Origin: Cyclobacterium jeungdonense
Lineage (GTDB): Bacteria > Bacteroidota > Bacteroidia > Cytophagales > Cyclobacteriaceae
NCBI RefSeq assembly: GCF_010994275.1
Contig: NZ_WMCD01000001.1
Span: forward strand, 744,001-808,000
Length of the DNA stretch: 64,000 bases
Direction: 5' to 3'
A program made the translations under genes and the position numbers. The notes beneath the pieces were generated by a model. The model saw only the letters and a list, made by a program, of their open reading frames with translations. It ran no database searches and had not been told where the DNA came from. Each line of letters begins with the position of its first letter. Position 1 is the first letter of the stretch. Positions 9,387-19,700 of the stretch are shown here, in pieces.

Positions 9387-9902
9387 ATGAAAAAATTATT
9401 TGTATTGGCTTTCTTACTGTTTGGTGTGATTGGATTTACGGCTCAGGCTCAGGATGAAGCCGCAGAAGCGCCCACCGATGAGGAATTGGCAAAGTTTGCT
9501 GCGATGGAAGATTCTGTTATGGCTTTTTACGACCAAAAGAATGAAGAGCTGGTTGCGATGATTAAAGAAAACGAGGTGATAGATGGAGCCGCCCGATACA
9601 ATGAAATCAAGGATGCCTGGGAAGATGAGGAAAAACTGGCTGAGATTGAAATAACGGATGAAGAAAAAGCAGCCTACGAAGCAATTTTGGAATTTATGGG
9701 TTCTTTAGGCAACGAAGTGAGGGATCTTAAAATCGGATTGATTAAAAATGACGAGATCCTGGGAGTTGCTACTTACAATAAAGTAAACAAAGCCATCAAA
9801 GAAAACCCTGAGATTAAGGAGAAAGTAGATATGATGATGGCCGAATTAAAAGAAAAAAGAAGCGAAGGCTCCGAGGAAGCGGAACCGGAAGCAGGCGAAT
9901 AA
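9387..9902 (+). CDS. Small secreted acidic helical protein, unknown function
   Basis: I prefer the ATG at 9387 (171 residues; signal MKKLFVLAF...AQA then Q) to the in-frame ATG at 9378, because it gives a clean signal peptide. The mature part is highly charged (Glu/Lys/Ala-rich) and probably alpha-helical, with an imperfect internal repeat around NDEILGVATYNKV and NEVIDGAARYNEI. I do not recognise a family. It is followed directly by a strong terminator, so it is probably monocistronic and exported to the periplasm. Confidence 0.7.
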   Translation: MKKLFVLAFLLFGVIGFTAQAQDEAAEAPTDEELAKFAAMEDSVMAFYDQKNEELVAMIKENEVIDGAARYNEIKDAWEDEEKLAEIEITDEEKAAYEAILEFMGSLGNEVRDLKIGLIKNDEILGVATYNKVNKAIKENPEIKEKVDMMMAELKEKRSEGSEEAEPEAGE

Positions 9903-9923
9903 AATAACTTTAAAATAATATTA

Positions 9924-9955
9924 AAAAAAACCCTCCCTTTTGTGAGGGTTTTTTT
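9924..9955 (+). terminator. Intrinsic terminator
   Basis: The arm AAAAAAACCCTC (9924-9935) pairs with GAGGGTTTTTTT (9944-9955) around an 8-base loop and ends in a T-run. It lies 22 bases after the secreted-protein gene and would terminate it. The A-tract on the left could also work on the other strand. Confidence 0.9.
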
Positions 9956-9984
9956 GTTTTAAACGTTAATTAGAAAAAATCGGT

Positions 9985-10974
9985 ATGAGATCTCCTTGGA
10001 AAAGTACCCTTCTTTTTGTTTGGCTATTTATAGTTGGCAGCACCCTGTTTATCAGTCCTCTTGTTGCTCAGGAAGATATTTTTGGAATTGAGCGTAAACT
10101 CAATGGTCGGAAAAGTGAAAACGAATTAGGCAATGTTTTCAGAAACATGGTTAGTAACTTCTCCTTTGAACTTGCTACCGGAGCAGGATATCAGCAGCAT
10201 GAATTTGATTTTTCAAGTGAAATACCTGGCTCCTATCCGATTAATGGAAGATTGGAGCAGACCATGGATTTGGCGGCAGGAGATACGCTGTTCCTAAGTA
10301 GCGGAAATTTTGCGTATCCGGTCAATATCGGGATGCGCATCAATGTATTTGACTTTATTAGCCTGGGAGTAGGCTATGGAAGAGAATGGGGGCGGATTTC
10401 GCCTTTAGAGGCTCAGGGGTATACCTTTGATTTCCAGGAGCAGGCATACACCTACGACAAGCTGTATGGCACGCTCGGTTTAATACTCTGGGATGCTGGT
10501 AAGCGTAGTTCATTCCTCCGGTGGCGATATCGAAATTACTCGGAGAATAACATATACATGCAGTCGGAATTAAAACAACGGGCAAGGCAGATTTATCCCT
10601 GGCGATTTATTGTAGAAGGGGAATTTGGTTCGATGATGCTCCGAAAATCAGTGGATCCAAATCTGAGTGCCCCGGATCCTTACTACGGTTTGGGCGCCCG
10701 ATTGGAATACGATTTTTCAGAATACACCAGAGTATTCGTAAAACCTGCAGTGGAGTTTCGATCCTTTGCTTACACCAACCCAGAGATTCCGGAAACACAA
10801 TCTCTTCTTCAACGCGTCTACAACCTTCAAGTAGGAGTATCGATCAGTTTGCCGGGTACCAAACGGTGCAAAGTAGGTGGCTGCCGGGTAGTAATGAAAC
10901 ATTTGCACAATGGTGTCGAATACCGGGGTAGTTCCATTTGGAACAGGCAGAACCGAAAAGTTGGGCAATGGTAA
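9985..10974 (+). CDS. Outer-membrane beta-barrel protein with a conserved-looking basic tail
   Basis: The 329-residue product has a signal peptide ending near LVAQ and alternating beta-strand sequence typical of a small porin-like barrel (for example LGVGYGREWG, LGARLEYDFSEY). After the last strand (VGVSISLP) it carries an unusual Cys/His/Lys-rich tail of about 40 residues (CKVGGC, MKHLHNG, EYRGSSIW, RKVGQW). From memory, related tails occur on Bacteroidota envelope proteins, and I cannot assign a function. It stands between a terminator and gyrA. Confidence 0.7.
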   Translation: MRSPWKSTLLFVWLFIVGSTLFISPLVAQEDIFGIERKLNGRKSENELGNVFRNMVSNFSFELATGAGYQQHEFDFSSEIPGSYPINGRLEQTMDLAAGDTLFLSSGNFAYPVNIGMRINVFDFISLGVGYGREWGRISPLEAQGYTFDFQEQAYTYDKLYGTLGLILWDAGKRSSFLRWRYRNYSENNIYMQSELKQRARQIYPWRFIVEGEFGSMMLRKSVDPNLSAPDPYYGLGARLEYDFSEYTRVFVKPAVEFRSFAYTNPEIPETQSLLQRVYNLQVGVSISLPGTKRCKVGGCRVVMKHLHNGVEYRGSSIWNRQNRKVGQW

Positions 10975-11079
10975 TTTAAGGGTGAAAAAAAGCTCCACTT
11001 TACCCAAACTCCAAATTTTTTCACTAAAATTACATCATTAACTCCATGAAAATAAACTGGATACCCCATTGGAGATATA

Positions 11080-11102
11080 TTAGAAAAATTATATTTTTCT
11101 AA
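11080..11102. promoter_or_regulatory. Perfect 10-bp inverted repeat upstream of gyrA
   Basis: TTAGAAAAAT and ATTTTTCTAA flank a 3-base centre, about 48 bases before the gyrA ATG. It could be an operator for gyrA or a weak terminator for the preceding barrel gene; the arms are A/T-rich, so the hairpin would be weak. Confidence 0.4.
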
Positions 11103-11150
11103 ACCTGTTCTTTTTGCTATCTTGCAGGTTATTAGCGAGGAAATTTAATT

Positions 11151-13673
11151 ATGGCTCAAGGAGAGAACGAGAATATCATCCCGATCAATATTGAGGAAGA
11201 AATGCGTGGTGCCTACATCGATTATTCGATGTCGGTAATTGTTTCCAGGGCTTTACCGGACGTAAGGGACGGTTTAAAGCCAGTACACCGCCGAATACTG
11301 TACGGGATGCAGGAATTAGGGGTATCACACAACAAGCCTTATAAAAAATCAGCCAGAATAGTAGGGGAAGTGCTTGGTAAATACCACCCGCATGGAGATT
11401 CGGCAGTGTATGAAACATTGGTTCGGATGGCGCAGCACTGGTCGCTTCGCTACCCGCTGGTAGATCCGCAAGGAAACTTTGGTTCCGTAGATGGGGATAA
11501 CCCAGCTGCCATGAGGTATACCGAGGCAAGGCTTCGGAGAATAGCTGAGGAATTACTTATCGATATTAATAAGGAGACGGTTGATTTTCAGCTTAACTTT
11601 GACGATACGCTAAAGGAGCCGGTAGTGTTGCCGGCTAAAATCCCAGCTCTTTTATTAAATGGTGCTTCTGGAATTGCCGTGGGCATGGCCACCAACATGG
11701 CACCCCATAATTTGGGGGAAGTGATCAGTGGAATTAGTGCCTACATTGATAATAATGACATTACCATTCCGGAATTGATGGAACATATTGTTGCTCCTGA
11801 TTTTCCTACCGGAGGCATCATCTACGGCTACAATGGGGTCAAGGCTGCCTTTGAAACCGGCCGGGGAAGGATCATCATGAGAGGAAAGGCCACCGTTGAA
11901 ACCAAATCCAACGGTAGGGAAATGATCATTATCAATGAAATTCCCTATCAGGTCAACAAAGCTTCCATGGTTGAAAAAACGGCCCAGTTGATCAATGAGA
12001 AAAAGCTGGACGGGATTTCCGCTATCCGGGATGAATCCGATCGGCAGGGAATGCGTATCGTTTACGAATTGAAAAAAGATGCCGTTCCGAACGTCATTCT
12101 AAATAATCTCTACAAGCACACACCACTACAGACCTCCTTTAGTGTGAATAACGTGGCTCTTGTGAAAGGGCGGCCTTACACGCTGAATTTAAAGGACCTG
12201 ATTGTACACTATGTAAATCACCGACACGAAGTTGTAGTCAGGAGAACGGAGTACGAGCTTAAAGAAGCAGAAAAGCGTGCTCATATCCTTGAAGGGTACC
12301 TGGTGGCTTTGGATAACCTGGATGAGGTAATACAGCTGATTCGGGATTCACGTGATCCGGAAACTGCCAGAAATGGACTGATGGAGCGCTTTGAGCTTTC
12401 AGAAATCCAGGCAAGGGCCATTCTCGACATGCGCCTTCAGCGACTGACCGGCATGGAGCGGGAAAAGATCCAGCAGGAGTACGATGAGCTGATGAAACTT
12501 ATCGAAGAGTTGAAAGACATCCTTGCCAACGAGGATCGGCGGATGCAAATCATCAAGGATGAACTGCTGGAAATGAAAACCCGGTACTCAGATGACCGAA
12601 GGACGACGATCGAGCACAATGCGGAAGATTTCAACTATGAAGACATGATTCCTAATGAGGAGGTGGTCATTACCGTCTCCCATCAGGGGTATATCAAACG
12701 AACCGTTCTAACCGAGTACAAATCCCAGAGCAGGGGAGGTGTAGGATCTCGTGGTGTCAGCACCAAGGAAGACGACTATACCGAATATTTATTTACAGCG
12801 CTGACGCACAATTACCTGTTGATTTTTACCGACCAGGGCAAACTCTTCTGGTTAAAAACGTATGCCATTCCTGAAGGCAGTAAGACCTCCAAGGGAAGGC
12901 CCATACAAAATCTGATAAATATTCAGAGTGGGGATCGGATTCGCTCCATCATTCAGGTAACAGATTTAAACGATGCGGATTACATCAACAATAACAATAT
13001 TGTGATGGTTACTCGCAAAGGGATAATCAAAAAAACCACCTTGGAACAGTATTCCAGACCCAGGACCAATGGAATCATTGCACTTAATATCAGGGAAGAT
13101 GACCAGTTGTTGAATGTGGAATTGACCAATGGCGATGCGCATATTGTAATCGCTTCCAGTTCCGGAAGAGCAGTACATTTTCATGAATCCAATGTTCGTC
13201 CTATGGGCCGGACAGCTACGGGTGTTAAGGCAATTAATCTGGGAGCGGAGGATAATATTGTAATTGGCATGGTTTGTGTTCAGAGAGAAGAAGCTACGCT
13301 TTTAGTGGTCACCGAAAAAGGGTTTGGAAAACGATCTTTCTTGTCCGAATACCGCATCACCAAACGAGGTGGAAAAGGTGTTAAGGCCATGAATATCACG
13401 GAAAAAACCGGAGGTTTGGTTGCTATAAAAGAAGTGGTAGAAACCGATGATTTAATGATTATCACCCGATCAGGCATCACCATACGGACGCCGGCTACCG
13501 GAGTCCGTGTAATGGGAAGAGCTACCCAGGGCGTACGCCTGATTCGGCTGAATGAAAATGATGAAATTTCCTCGGTAGAAAAAATTGAGAATATTCTGGT
13601 AGAGGAGGATTCCGATACGGGAGAAAATCCCCCGACAGATACTGAAAGTGAAACAAATCCCGATAACGAATAA
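11151..13673 (+). CDS. gyrA: DNA gyrase subunit A
   Basis: The 840-residue product has full GyrA length. Catalytic Tyr123 lies in [10 protein letters not shown]. The quinolone-resistance region reads [10 protein letters not shown], with Ser84 and Glu88 at the positions of E. coli Ser83 and Asp87; keeping Ser there gives no sign of a resistance substitution. The C-terminal half has the six-bladed pinwheel repeats, including a GyrA-box-like segment ([10 protein letters not shown]), and ends in an acidic tail. It forms the A2B2 enzyme that introduces negative supercoils. The ORF is followed after a few bases by a TPR gene. Confidence 0.97.
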   Translation: MAQGENENIIPINIEEEMRGAYIDYSMSVIVSRALPDVRDGLKPVHRRILYGMQELGVSHNKPYKKSARIVGEVLGKYHPHGDSAVYETLVRMAQHWSLRYPLVDPQGNFGSVDGDNPAAMRYTEARLRRIAEELLIDINKETVDFQLNFDDTLKEPVVLPAKIPALLLNGASGIAVGMATNMAPHNLGEVISGISAYIDNNDITIPELMEHIVAPDFPTGGIIYGYNGVKAAFETGRGRIIMRGKATVETKSNGREMIIINEIPYQVNKASMVEKTAQLINEKKLDGISAIRDESDRQGMRIVYELKKDAVPNVILNNLYKHTPLQTSFSVNNVALVKGRPYTLNLKDLIVHYVNHRHEVVVRRTEYELKEAEKRAHILEGYLVALDNLDEVIQLIRDSRDPETARNGLMERFELSEIQARAILDMRLQRLTGMEREKIQQEYDELMKLIEELKDILANEDRRMQIIKDELLEMKTRYSDDRRTTIEHNAEDFNYEDMIPNEEVVITVSHQGYIKRTVLTEYKSQSRGGVGSRGVSTKEDDYTEYLFTALTHNYLLIFTDQGKLFWLKTYAIPEGSKTSKGRPIQNLINIQSGDRIRSIIQVTDLNDADYINNNNIVMVTRKGIIKKTTLEQYSRPRTNGIIALNIREDDQLLNVELTNGDAHIVIASSSGRAVHFHESNVRPMGRTATGVKAINLGAEDNIVIGMVCVQREEATLLVVTEKGFGKRSFLSEYRITKRGGKGVKAMNITEKTGGLVAIKEVVETDDLMIITRSGITIRTPATGVRVMGRATQGVRLIRLNENDEISSVEKIENILVEEDSDTGENPPTDTESETNPDNE

Positions 13674-13706
13674 AAGTTGAAACCAATAAAGAACAACATT
13701 CCTAAC

Positions 13707-14918
13707 ATGAAAAAGTTAATTTTATCATTGGCTTTGATGGGCATTGCTGCTACAGTTGCCTTTGGCCAGAAAAAGGTGGTACGATCTGCCGAAAGAAACC
13801 TTAGAAGAGGCAATCTTGAAGAAGCCTATTCGGAAATCAAATCTGCTGTAAATGACGAAGAAACCGGAAGTGAATCCGAGACTTATTTTATTAAAGGTAA
13901 AATAGAAACTCAGATGTTTGAAGCTGATTCCTCCAACACGCAGGAGACAGTTTCATTGGGAAGAGAAGCAGAATCCAGTTTCATGACTACCTTTGAAATG
14001 GAAGGCATGGATTCTACTACCAACATAAGCGAAGACTTATTTAAAGAAGTAGTACCTGAATTACCTGCCAGCTTGCAGGGTGAAGGTGTTTACAGACTTA
14101 AAAATGCGTCTTTCAACAAGGCGATCGAAAAGTATGAGGCAGATGACATGGAGCTTTCCTTTGAATTCTTTTCTTTGGCAGCTGACCTGGATCCGAAAGA
14201 TACCTCGATCGTTTTTAATGCTGGTTATACGGCTAATATGATTGGCAATACCGAAGCAGCGAAAAAGTATTTCACCCATTTGTTGGATATTGATGAATAC
14301 AATAAGCTTAACGCCTATTACTTTCTGATTCAAATTGCCAGTGCAGAGCAAAATGATCCGGAAGAAGCGTACAGATTGGCTACAGAAGCTCGTGAACTTT
14401 ATCCGGAAGACAAAGGGCTGGCCGAATTTGAAATCCAGTTATTATTGCAATTGGATAAAATGGATGAGGCAATGGTTTCTATAGAAAAAGCGTTGGAAAA
14501 CGATCCTGATAATCCTGCCATCCGTTTACGATATGGCTACTTAAAAGAAAAGTCGGGAGACATGGAAGGGGCCCTGGAAGAATACAAGCGCACCGTACAG
14601 GCGGACCCTGAATTCTTCGAAGGAAATTACTATGCGGGAGCCATTTACCTTGACAAGGCTAGAAATATCATTACGGAGGTTAATAACCTTTCTGATGAAG
14701 AGTGGGAAGCAAATTCAGATAAAATGTTGGCTGAGGCTGATAGCTTATACGAAGAAGCCCTTCCTTACTTTACCAAAGCTTCTGAATTGCAACCGGATAA
14801 TACCGATATCATGGAAATCCTATTTCAGATCCATACCCGCTTGCAAAATGAAGCAATGGCGGAGGAATATAACCAAAAGCTTTCCGATATACTCGGTGCC
14901 GATTGGTTAGAAAGATAA
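13707..14918 (+). CDS. Secreted tetratricopeptide-repeat protein
   Basis: I start at the ATG at 13707 because it opens a signal peptide (MKKLILSLALMGIAATVAFGQ); an upstream in-frame ATG at 13677 would spoil it. The 403-residue protein contains several TPR-like repeats (about 140-180 and 205-345, e.g. NPAIRLRYGYLKEKSGDMEGALEEYK segment pattern with A/Y/L spacing). TPRs mediate protein interactions, so this is a periplasmic scaffold of unknown partner. It follows gyrA by about 33 bases and ends at a strong terminator. Confidence 0.85.
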   Translation: MKKLILSLALMGIAATVAFGQKKVVRSAERNLRRGNLEEAYSEIKSAVNDEETGSESETYFIKGKIETQMFEADSSNTQETVSLGREAESSFMTTFEMEGMDSTTNISEDLFKEVVPELPASLQGEGVYRLKNASFNKAIEKYEADDMELSFEFFSLAADLDPKDTSIVFNAGYTANMIGNTEAAKKYFTHLLDIDEYNKLNAYYFLIQIASAEQNDPEEAYRLATEARELYPEDKGLAEFEIQLLLQLDKMDEAMVSIEKALENDPDNPAIRLRYGYLKEKSGDMEGALEEYKRTVQADPEFFEGNYYAGAIYLDKARNIITEVNNLSDEEWEANSDKMLAEADSLYEEALPYFTKASELQPDNTDIMEILFQIHTRLQNEAMAEEYNQKLSDILGADWLER

Positions 14919-14937
14919 AAATCAGCTAATAAAATTG

Positions 14938-14979
14938 AAAAAGGGATTGCCAACGAAGGTTGAGCAATCCCTTTTTTTT
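14938..14979 (+). terminator. Intrinsic terminator
   Basis: AAAAAGGGATTGC (14938-14950) pairs with GCAATCCCTTTTT (14964-14976) and a T-run follows. It terminates the TPR gene, and possibly gyrA by read-through. Confidence 0.9.
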
Positions 14980-15001
14980 GTTTGGAAGTTCGTTACCATT
15001 T

Positions 15002-15060
15002 CCCTAAGTCTTTCAGTTTCCAGTCTCCATGTCTCTAAGTCCCTCAGTCTCTAAGTCCCC
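15002..15060. repeat. CT-rich degenerate tandem repeat
   Basis: The units CTAAGTC (15004, 15035 and 15051) and CAGTCTC/TCAGTCT recur in a 59-base pyrimidine-rich stretch between a terminator and the convergent transporter gene. It reads as low-complexity repeat DNA with no coding potential. Confidence 0.6.
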
Positions 15061-15091
15061 GCAACTCCTCCGGAAAACAGCCAAAGACGGG

Positions 15092-16552
15092 CTATTTCCA
15101 CCCCTCAGGAAAAATGAGCATGCTAAAGTCCCAGATCCAGGGAAGGTAAAAAAGCGTGAGAAATAAAATAAATAGAATGGAAAGTATATTAAGAAAAAAC
15201 CCGGTTTTCATCATGACCGGAATGGTCAGGTAACCAGAGCCAAAAACCACCGCATTGGGTGGCGTAGCAACGGGCAGCATAAAAGCACAGGAAGCGGCCA
15301 TGGTAGCTCCGATCATCAGGCCGTAGGGATGAACGCCCATAGCCAGAGCCACGGCCGATAATATAGGAAGCAACATGGAAGCAGTGGCCACGTTCGAAGT
15401 GATTTCAGTTAAGAAATTTACAGCAGCAATTACAAGCAATAAAAACAGCCAGAATGGGAAATTTTGCAACAGGATAAACTGTTCCCCGATCCAGTTTGCC
15501 AAACCCGTTTCCTGAAATCCTTCGGCCAACGCCAAGCCACCTCCAAACAGTATTAGAATTCCCCAGGGGATTTTTTCGGCTATTTTCCAATCCAGAAGTC
15601 GCTCCTTTTTTTCGTTTCCTGCAGGTATCACGAACAACAGCAATACGCCTGTTAGGGCAATGATCGTGTCATTTAATGCCGGGATGTATTTCTGTAAGAG
15701 GAAACTTCTGGTAATCCAGGACAGGCTGACGCCAATAAAAATCCATAGAACCCGTTTCTCCTGTATGCTGATGGCCCCTAATAGGGCAAGCTGCCTTTTA
15801 ATTTCTTCTTTTCCACCGGCTATTTGCAGGGATTTAGGAAAGTGAAATGCCCAGTAAACCAGGTAGTACCAGCAAATAAAGAGCAAGCCTACAGAAATGG
15901 GAAAACCAACCAACATCCATTCTCCAAAACTGATTTCATAACCATAGGTACTTTTCACCACTCCTGTTAAAATTAAATTGGTTGGGGTGCCTATAATCGT
16001 AGCCATGCCACCTATGGATGCACTGTATGCAATCCCCAACATCAGGGATTGGCCCAGGGATTTTTTTACGGTATCGTTGGTTTGACTGATCTGAACCACC
16101 ACCGCAATGGCTATGGGCAACATCATCAGGGAGGTGGCGGTATTTGAAATCCACATGGATAAAAAAGCGGTGGCCACCATAAAACCCAGAATGATTTTTT
16201 TTAAGTCTGTTCCTAAATATGAAATAATCTGAAGCGCGATCCGCTTGTGCAGGTTCCACTTCTCTATACTTACCGCAATCATAAATCCACCCATGTAGAG
16301 TAAAACCATGGGATCTGAATAGGGAATGGAGGTAGCTTTGATTCCTAGTACGCCAGTTATCGGAAATACGACCAAAGGAAGGAGGGCAGTAGCAGCAATG
16401 GGAATGGCCTCGGTTATCCACCAGATGGCGATCCAAAAAGTAATGGCCAGCAGGGCAATACCGGATTCTGATAATCCTTCAGGGGCGGCAAAGAAATAGA
16501 TCCCTAAAAAGGACAATGGCCCAAGGATCAAGCCTATTTTCTGAGTTTGCAT
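15092..16552 (-). CDS. SLC13/DASS-family anion:sodium symporter
   Basis: The 486-residue integral membrane protein shows about 11-12 hydrophobic segments and the two hairpin motifs of the divalent-anion:Na+ symporter family, WISNTATSLMM and TEITSNVATASMLLPI (SNT motifs that bind sodium and carboxylate). It probably imports dicarboxylates such as succinate, though sulfate or phosphate members exist. The start METs are supported by MQTQKIGLILGP leading into the first helix. It is divergent from the large cytochrome-bearing lipoprotein, separated by 228 bases. Confidence 0.88.
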   Translation of the reverse strand: MQTQKIGLILGPLSFLGIYFFAAPEGLSESGIALLAITFWIAIWWITEAIPIAATALLPLVVFPITGVLGIKATSIPYSDPMVLLYMGGFMIAVSIEKWNLHKRIALQIISYLGTDLKKIILGFMVATAFLSMWISNTATSLMMLPIAIAVVVQISQTNDTVKKSLGQSLMLGIAYSASIGGMATIIGTPTNLILTGVVKSTYGYEISFGEWMLVGFPISVGLLFICWYYLVYWAFHFPKSLQIAGGKEEIKRQLALLGAISIQEKRVLWIFIGVSLSWITRSFLLQKYIPALNDTIIALTGVLLLFVIPAGNEKKERLLDWKIAEKIPWGILILFGGGLALAEGFQETGLANWIGEQFILLQNFPFWLFLLLVIAAVNFLTEITSNVATASMLLPILSAVALAMGVHPYGLMIGATMAASCAFMLPVATPPNAVVFGSGYLTIPVMMKTGFFLNILSILFILFLTLFYLPWIWDFSMLIFPEGWK

Positions 16553-16780
16553 AGTTTGGAATTAGTCTTAAGAATAACTATAAAACGGCAAAATCAAAAA
16601 TATTCTGGATACAATTCTGAGAAAGGGGTAGATTCCAGCTATTTGCAATTCCCACCCATGTACGATACAGGACAGTGCAGGATAGAATTTTCCAATTCAT
16701 GTACTTTATTTAAGATAAATTGGGAAATAATGCTAATATTGAATTAACCAAAACCTGATTTCAAATTAAACAGATACTAA

Positions 16781-19700
16781 ATGATCCAAATGAATTTAGA
16801 CAGAATTAACCGCGTCAAGACCTTGTTCTGGGTAGTGGTAGTCTCCTTTTTTGCTTTTCAGTGCGCTCCGGAGGGGCCAAAATTAGCATTGAAAAAAGGA
16901 GATCATATCATACTTGTAGGTAATAACCTGGCCTCGAGAATGATGAATTTCGGGCATTTCGAAACCGAAATGTACGTACGCTACCCGGATTCGTTACTCT
17001 ACATCCGAAACATGGCTGATGCAGGAGATACACCGGGATTTCGACCACACGCAGGCAGAGTTTCTCCCTGGGCTTTTCCTGGAGCTGAAGAATTTCAGGA
17101 CGAGTTAGCTACCAATTCGCGCAGTGAAGGGCATTTTGAGTCCCCTGATGAATGGATCAAAAGACACGAAGCAGATATCATTGTTGGTTTTTTTGGATAC
17201 AATGAATCTTTTGAGGGCCAGGAAGGTTTGCAAGATTACAAAAATGAGCTTGAGGCATTTATCAACCATACCAAAAACACCATCTACAATGGAGAGGCAG
17301 CGCCACAGCTAGCACTTGTTTCCCCCATAGCCTTTGAAAACCTCAGCGGCGATTTTGACCTGCCCAATGGCGAAGAAGAAAATAAAAACCTGAAATTGTA
17401 CACGGAAGCTATGAAAGAGGTGGCAACAGCCAATGAAGTGCTGTTTGTAGATGCATTCGAGCCCTCTCAATCCTGGTATGCCAATTCCGATGAGTATCTC
17501 ACCATTGATGGCTTTCAGCTTACCGAGGAAGGCTATAAAAAATTCGGTGAATTCCTGACTAACAAACTGTTTGGAACAGACGAAGCAGTGGCGGAAGATA
17601 GGAGAGAAGCCATTCATGCTGCGGTATTGGAAAAAAACTGGATGTGGCACAACGATTATAAAATCCCAAACGGAGTTCATGTATTCGGAAGAAGGTATAA
17701 TCCTTTCGGTCCGGATAATTACCCATACGAATTGCAAAAAATCCGTCAGATGACGGCCAATCGGGATCAGGCGATTTGGAGTGTCAGCCAGGGCGAAAAT
17801 TTTGATTTGGCCGCCGCTGATGAGAATACCATTGAATTGCCTCCGGTAGAAACAAATTACAACCCGGAGAAAAACGGAGACCTCGAATACCTTTATGGAG
17901 AGGAGGCCCTGGAGAAGTTTGAAGTTGCGGAAGGATACAAGGTAGAATTATTCGCCTCCGAATCCGAATTTCCTGACCTGGCCAACCCCGTTCAAATGAC
18001 CTTTGATACCAAGGGCAGGTTATGGGTGGCCGTGATGCCCAGTTATCCGCATTACAAGCCGGGAGACCCCAAACCCAACGATAAAATCCTGATTCTGGAA
18101 GATACGGATAATGATGGTAAAGCAGACAAACAGATCATTTTTGCGGATAGCCTGCACCTGCCTATCGGTATGGAAATTGCGCCGGAAGGTGTTTATCTGT
18201 CACAGGGTACGAATTTAATCATACTTAAAGACAACGATGGAGACGATTATGCCGAAGAGCGGCAAATCCTGTTAAGCGGGTTTGATGACCACGATACGCA
18301 CCACAATATTTCCGCATTTGTTGCTGACCCCTCCGGAGCCATTTACATGGGTGAAGGAGTGTTTTTGCATACCAATGTCGAAACACCCTACGGACCGGTG
18401 AGAGGAACCAATGGAGGATTTTATCGGTACAATCCGGCACGCAAACACCTGGAAAGAACTGCTCAGCTACCCATTCCAAATCCCTGGGGCATCGCTTTTG
18501 ATGAGTGGGGCCAAAACTTTTTTGCAGAAACGTCTGGTCCAGATGTACTTTGGATGATGCCGGGAACCGTTAAACCTCGATATGGAGAATCCAATTTTAA
18601 GGGTCCCAATCTGATCGAAGATGCCCATAGGGTGCGACCAACTTCCGGACTTGAATTTGTATCCAGCCGGCATTTCCCGGAGGAAGTCCAGGGCGACTTG
18701 CTTATCAATAATACCATCGGGTTTTTAGGTATGAAAATGCATAAAATGATGGAAGATGGCACTGGCTATGACAGTGAGCATCGCGTAGACCTGATTCGCA
18801 GTGATGACCGGAATTTCCGTCCGGTGGACATGGAATTTGCCCCGGACGGTTCGCTGTATTTCGTAGATTGGCACAATATCCTGGTAGGACACATGCAGCA
18901 CAATGCCCGCGATCCGCTCAGGGATCACGTGCATGGCCGGATTTATCGAATCACTTATCCGTCCAGACCTTTGGTGACTCCTCCGAAAATTGCAGGGGAA
19001 AGCATTGAAAACCTGCTGGATAACCTTAAGTTGCCGGAATTCAGGGCCCGTTACCGCACCCGTGCCGAACTCCGTGGTCGGGATGAAGCAGAGGTTTTGG
19101 TAAAGATGAAGGACTGGATAGCCAATCTTGACGAAAACGATCCCCGCTACGAACACCACTTGCTGGAAGCACTTTGGGTAAGTTGGGGACTGAATCAGGT
19201 GGATCAGGAATTGATGAAGACGTTGTTTGCTTCAGAGGATCATCGGGTTAGGGCTGCCGTAGCTCGGATATTACGCTATACCGGTCACCAGGTCCCCGAT
19301 CAGGTGGCGATGCTGAAAGAAGCAGCAGCCGATCCTCACGGAAGGGTTCGCCTGGAAGCCATTGTGGCAGCCTCCTGGCTGGACAAAGAGGATGGGCTGG
19401 CTATTTTGGAAGTAGCGGATGAACATCCAAAAGATGAGTGGATGCAAAAGCCCTTTGAGACCTCTCTGGCTCATTTAAATGACATGTCCGTTAACAATAT
19501 GGTGATAAATCCGGATGGCAGCATTGTTTTTCAGGAAGCGGCCCAGGAAGAAAAACCAACTAACAGCAGACTTCAAGGAGAAGACCTGACCCTTTTCCAA
19601 ATGGGTAAAGCTATTTACAGCAGGGAAGGATTCTGTATTACCTGCCATCAACCGGATGGTAAAGGTCTGACTGCTTCCGGGTTTCCTCCAATAGCCGGAA

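Noticed and set aside
11385..11430. Quinolone-resistance substitution in gyrA
   Set aside because: The key Ser is present ([10 protein letters not shown]) and Glu at the Asp87 position is a natural variant; there is no sign of resistance.
13280..13813. A 177-codon minus-strand frame over the end of gyrA
   Set aside because: Antisense to conserved gyrA blades, and the translation is Ser/Phe/Val-rich as expected from the shadow.
15002..15060. CRISPR-like interpretation of the CT-rich repeat
   Set aside because: The units are short, degenerate and without regular spacers.
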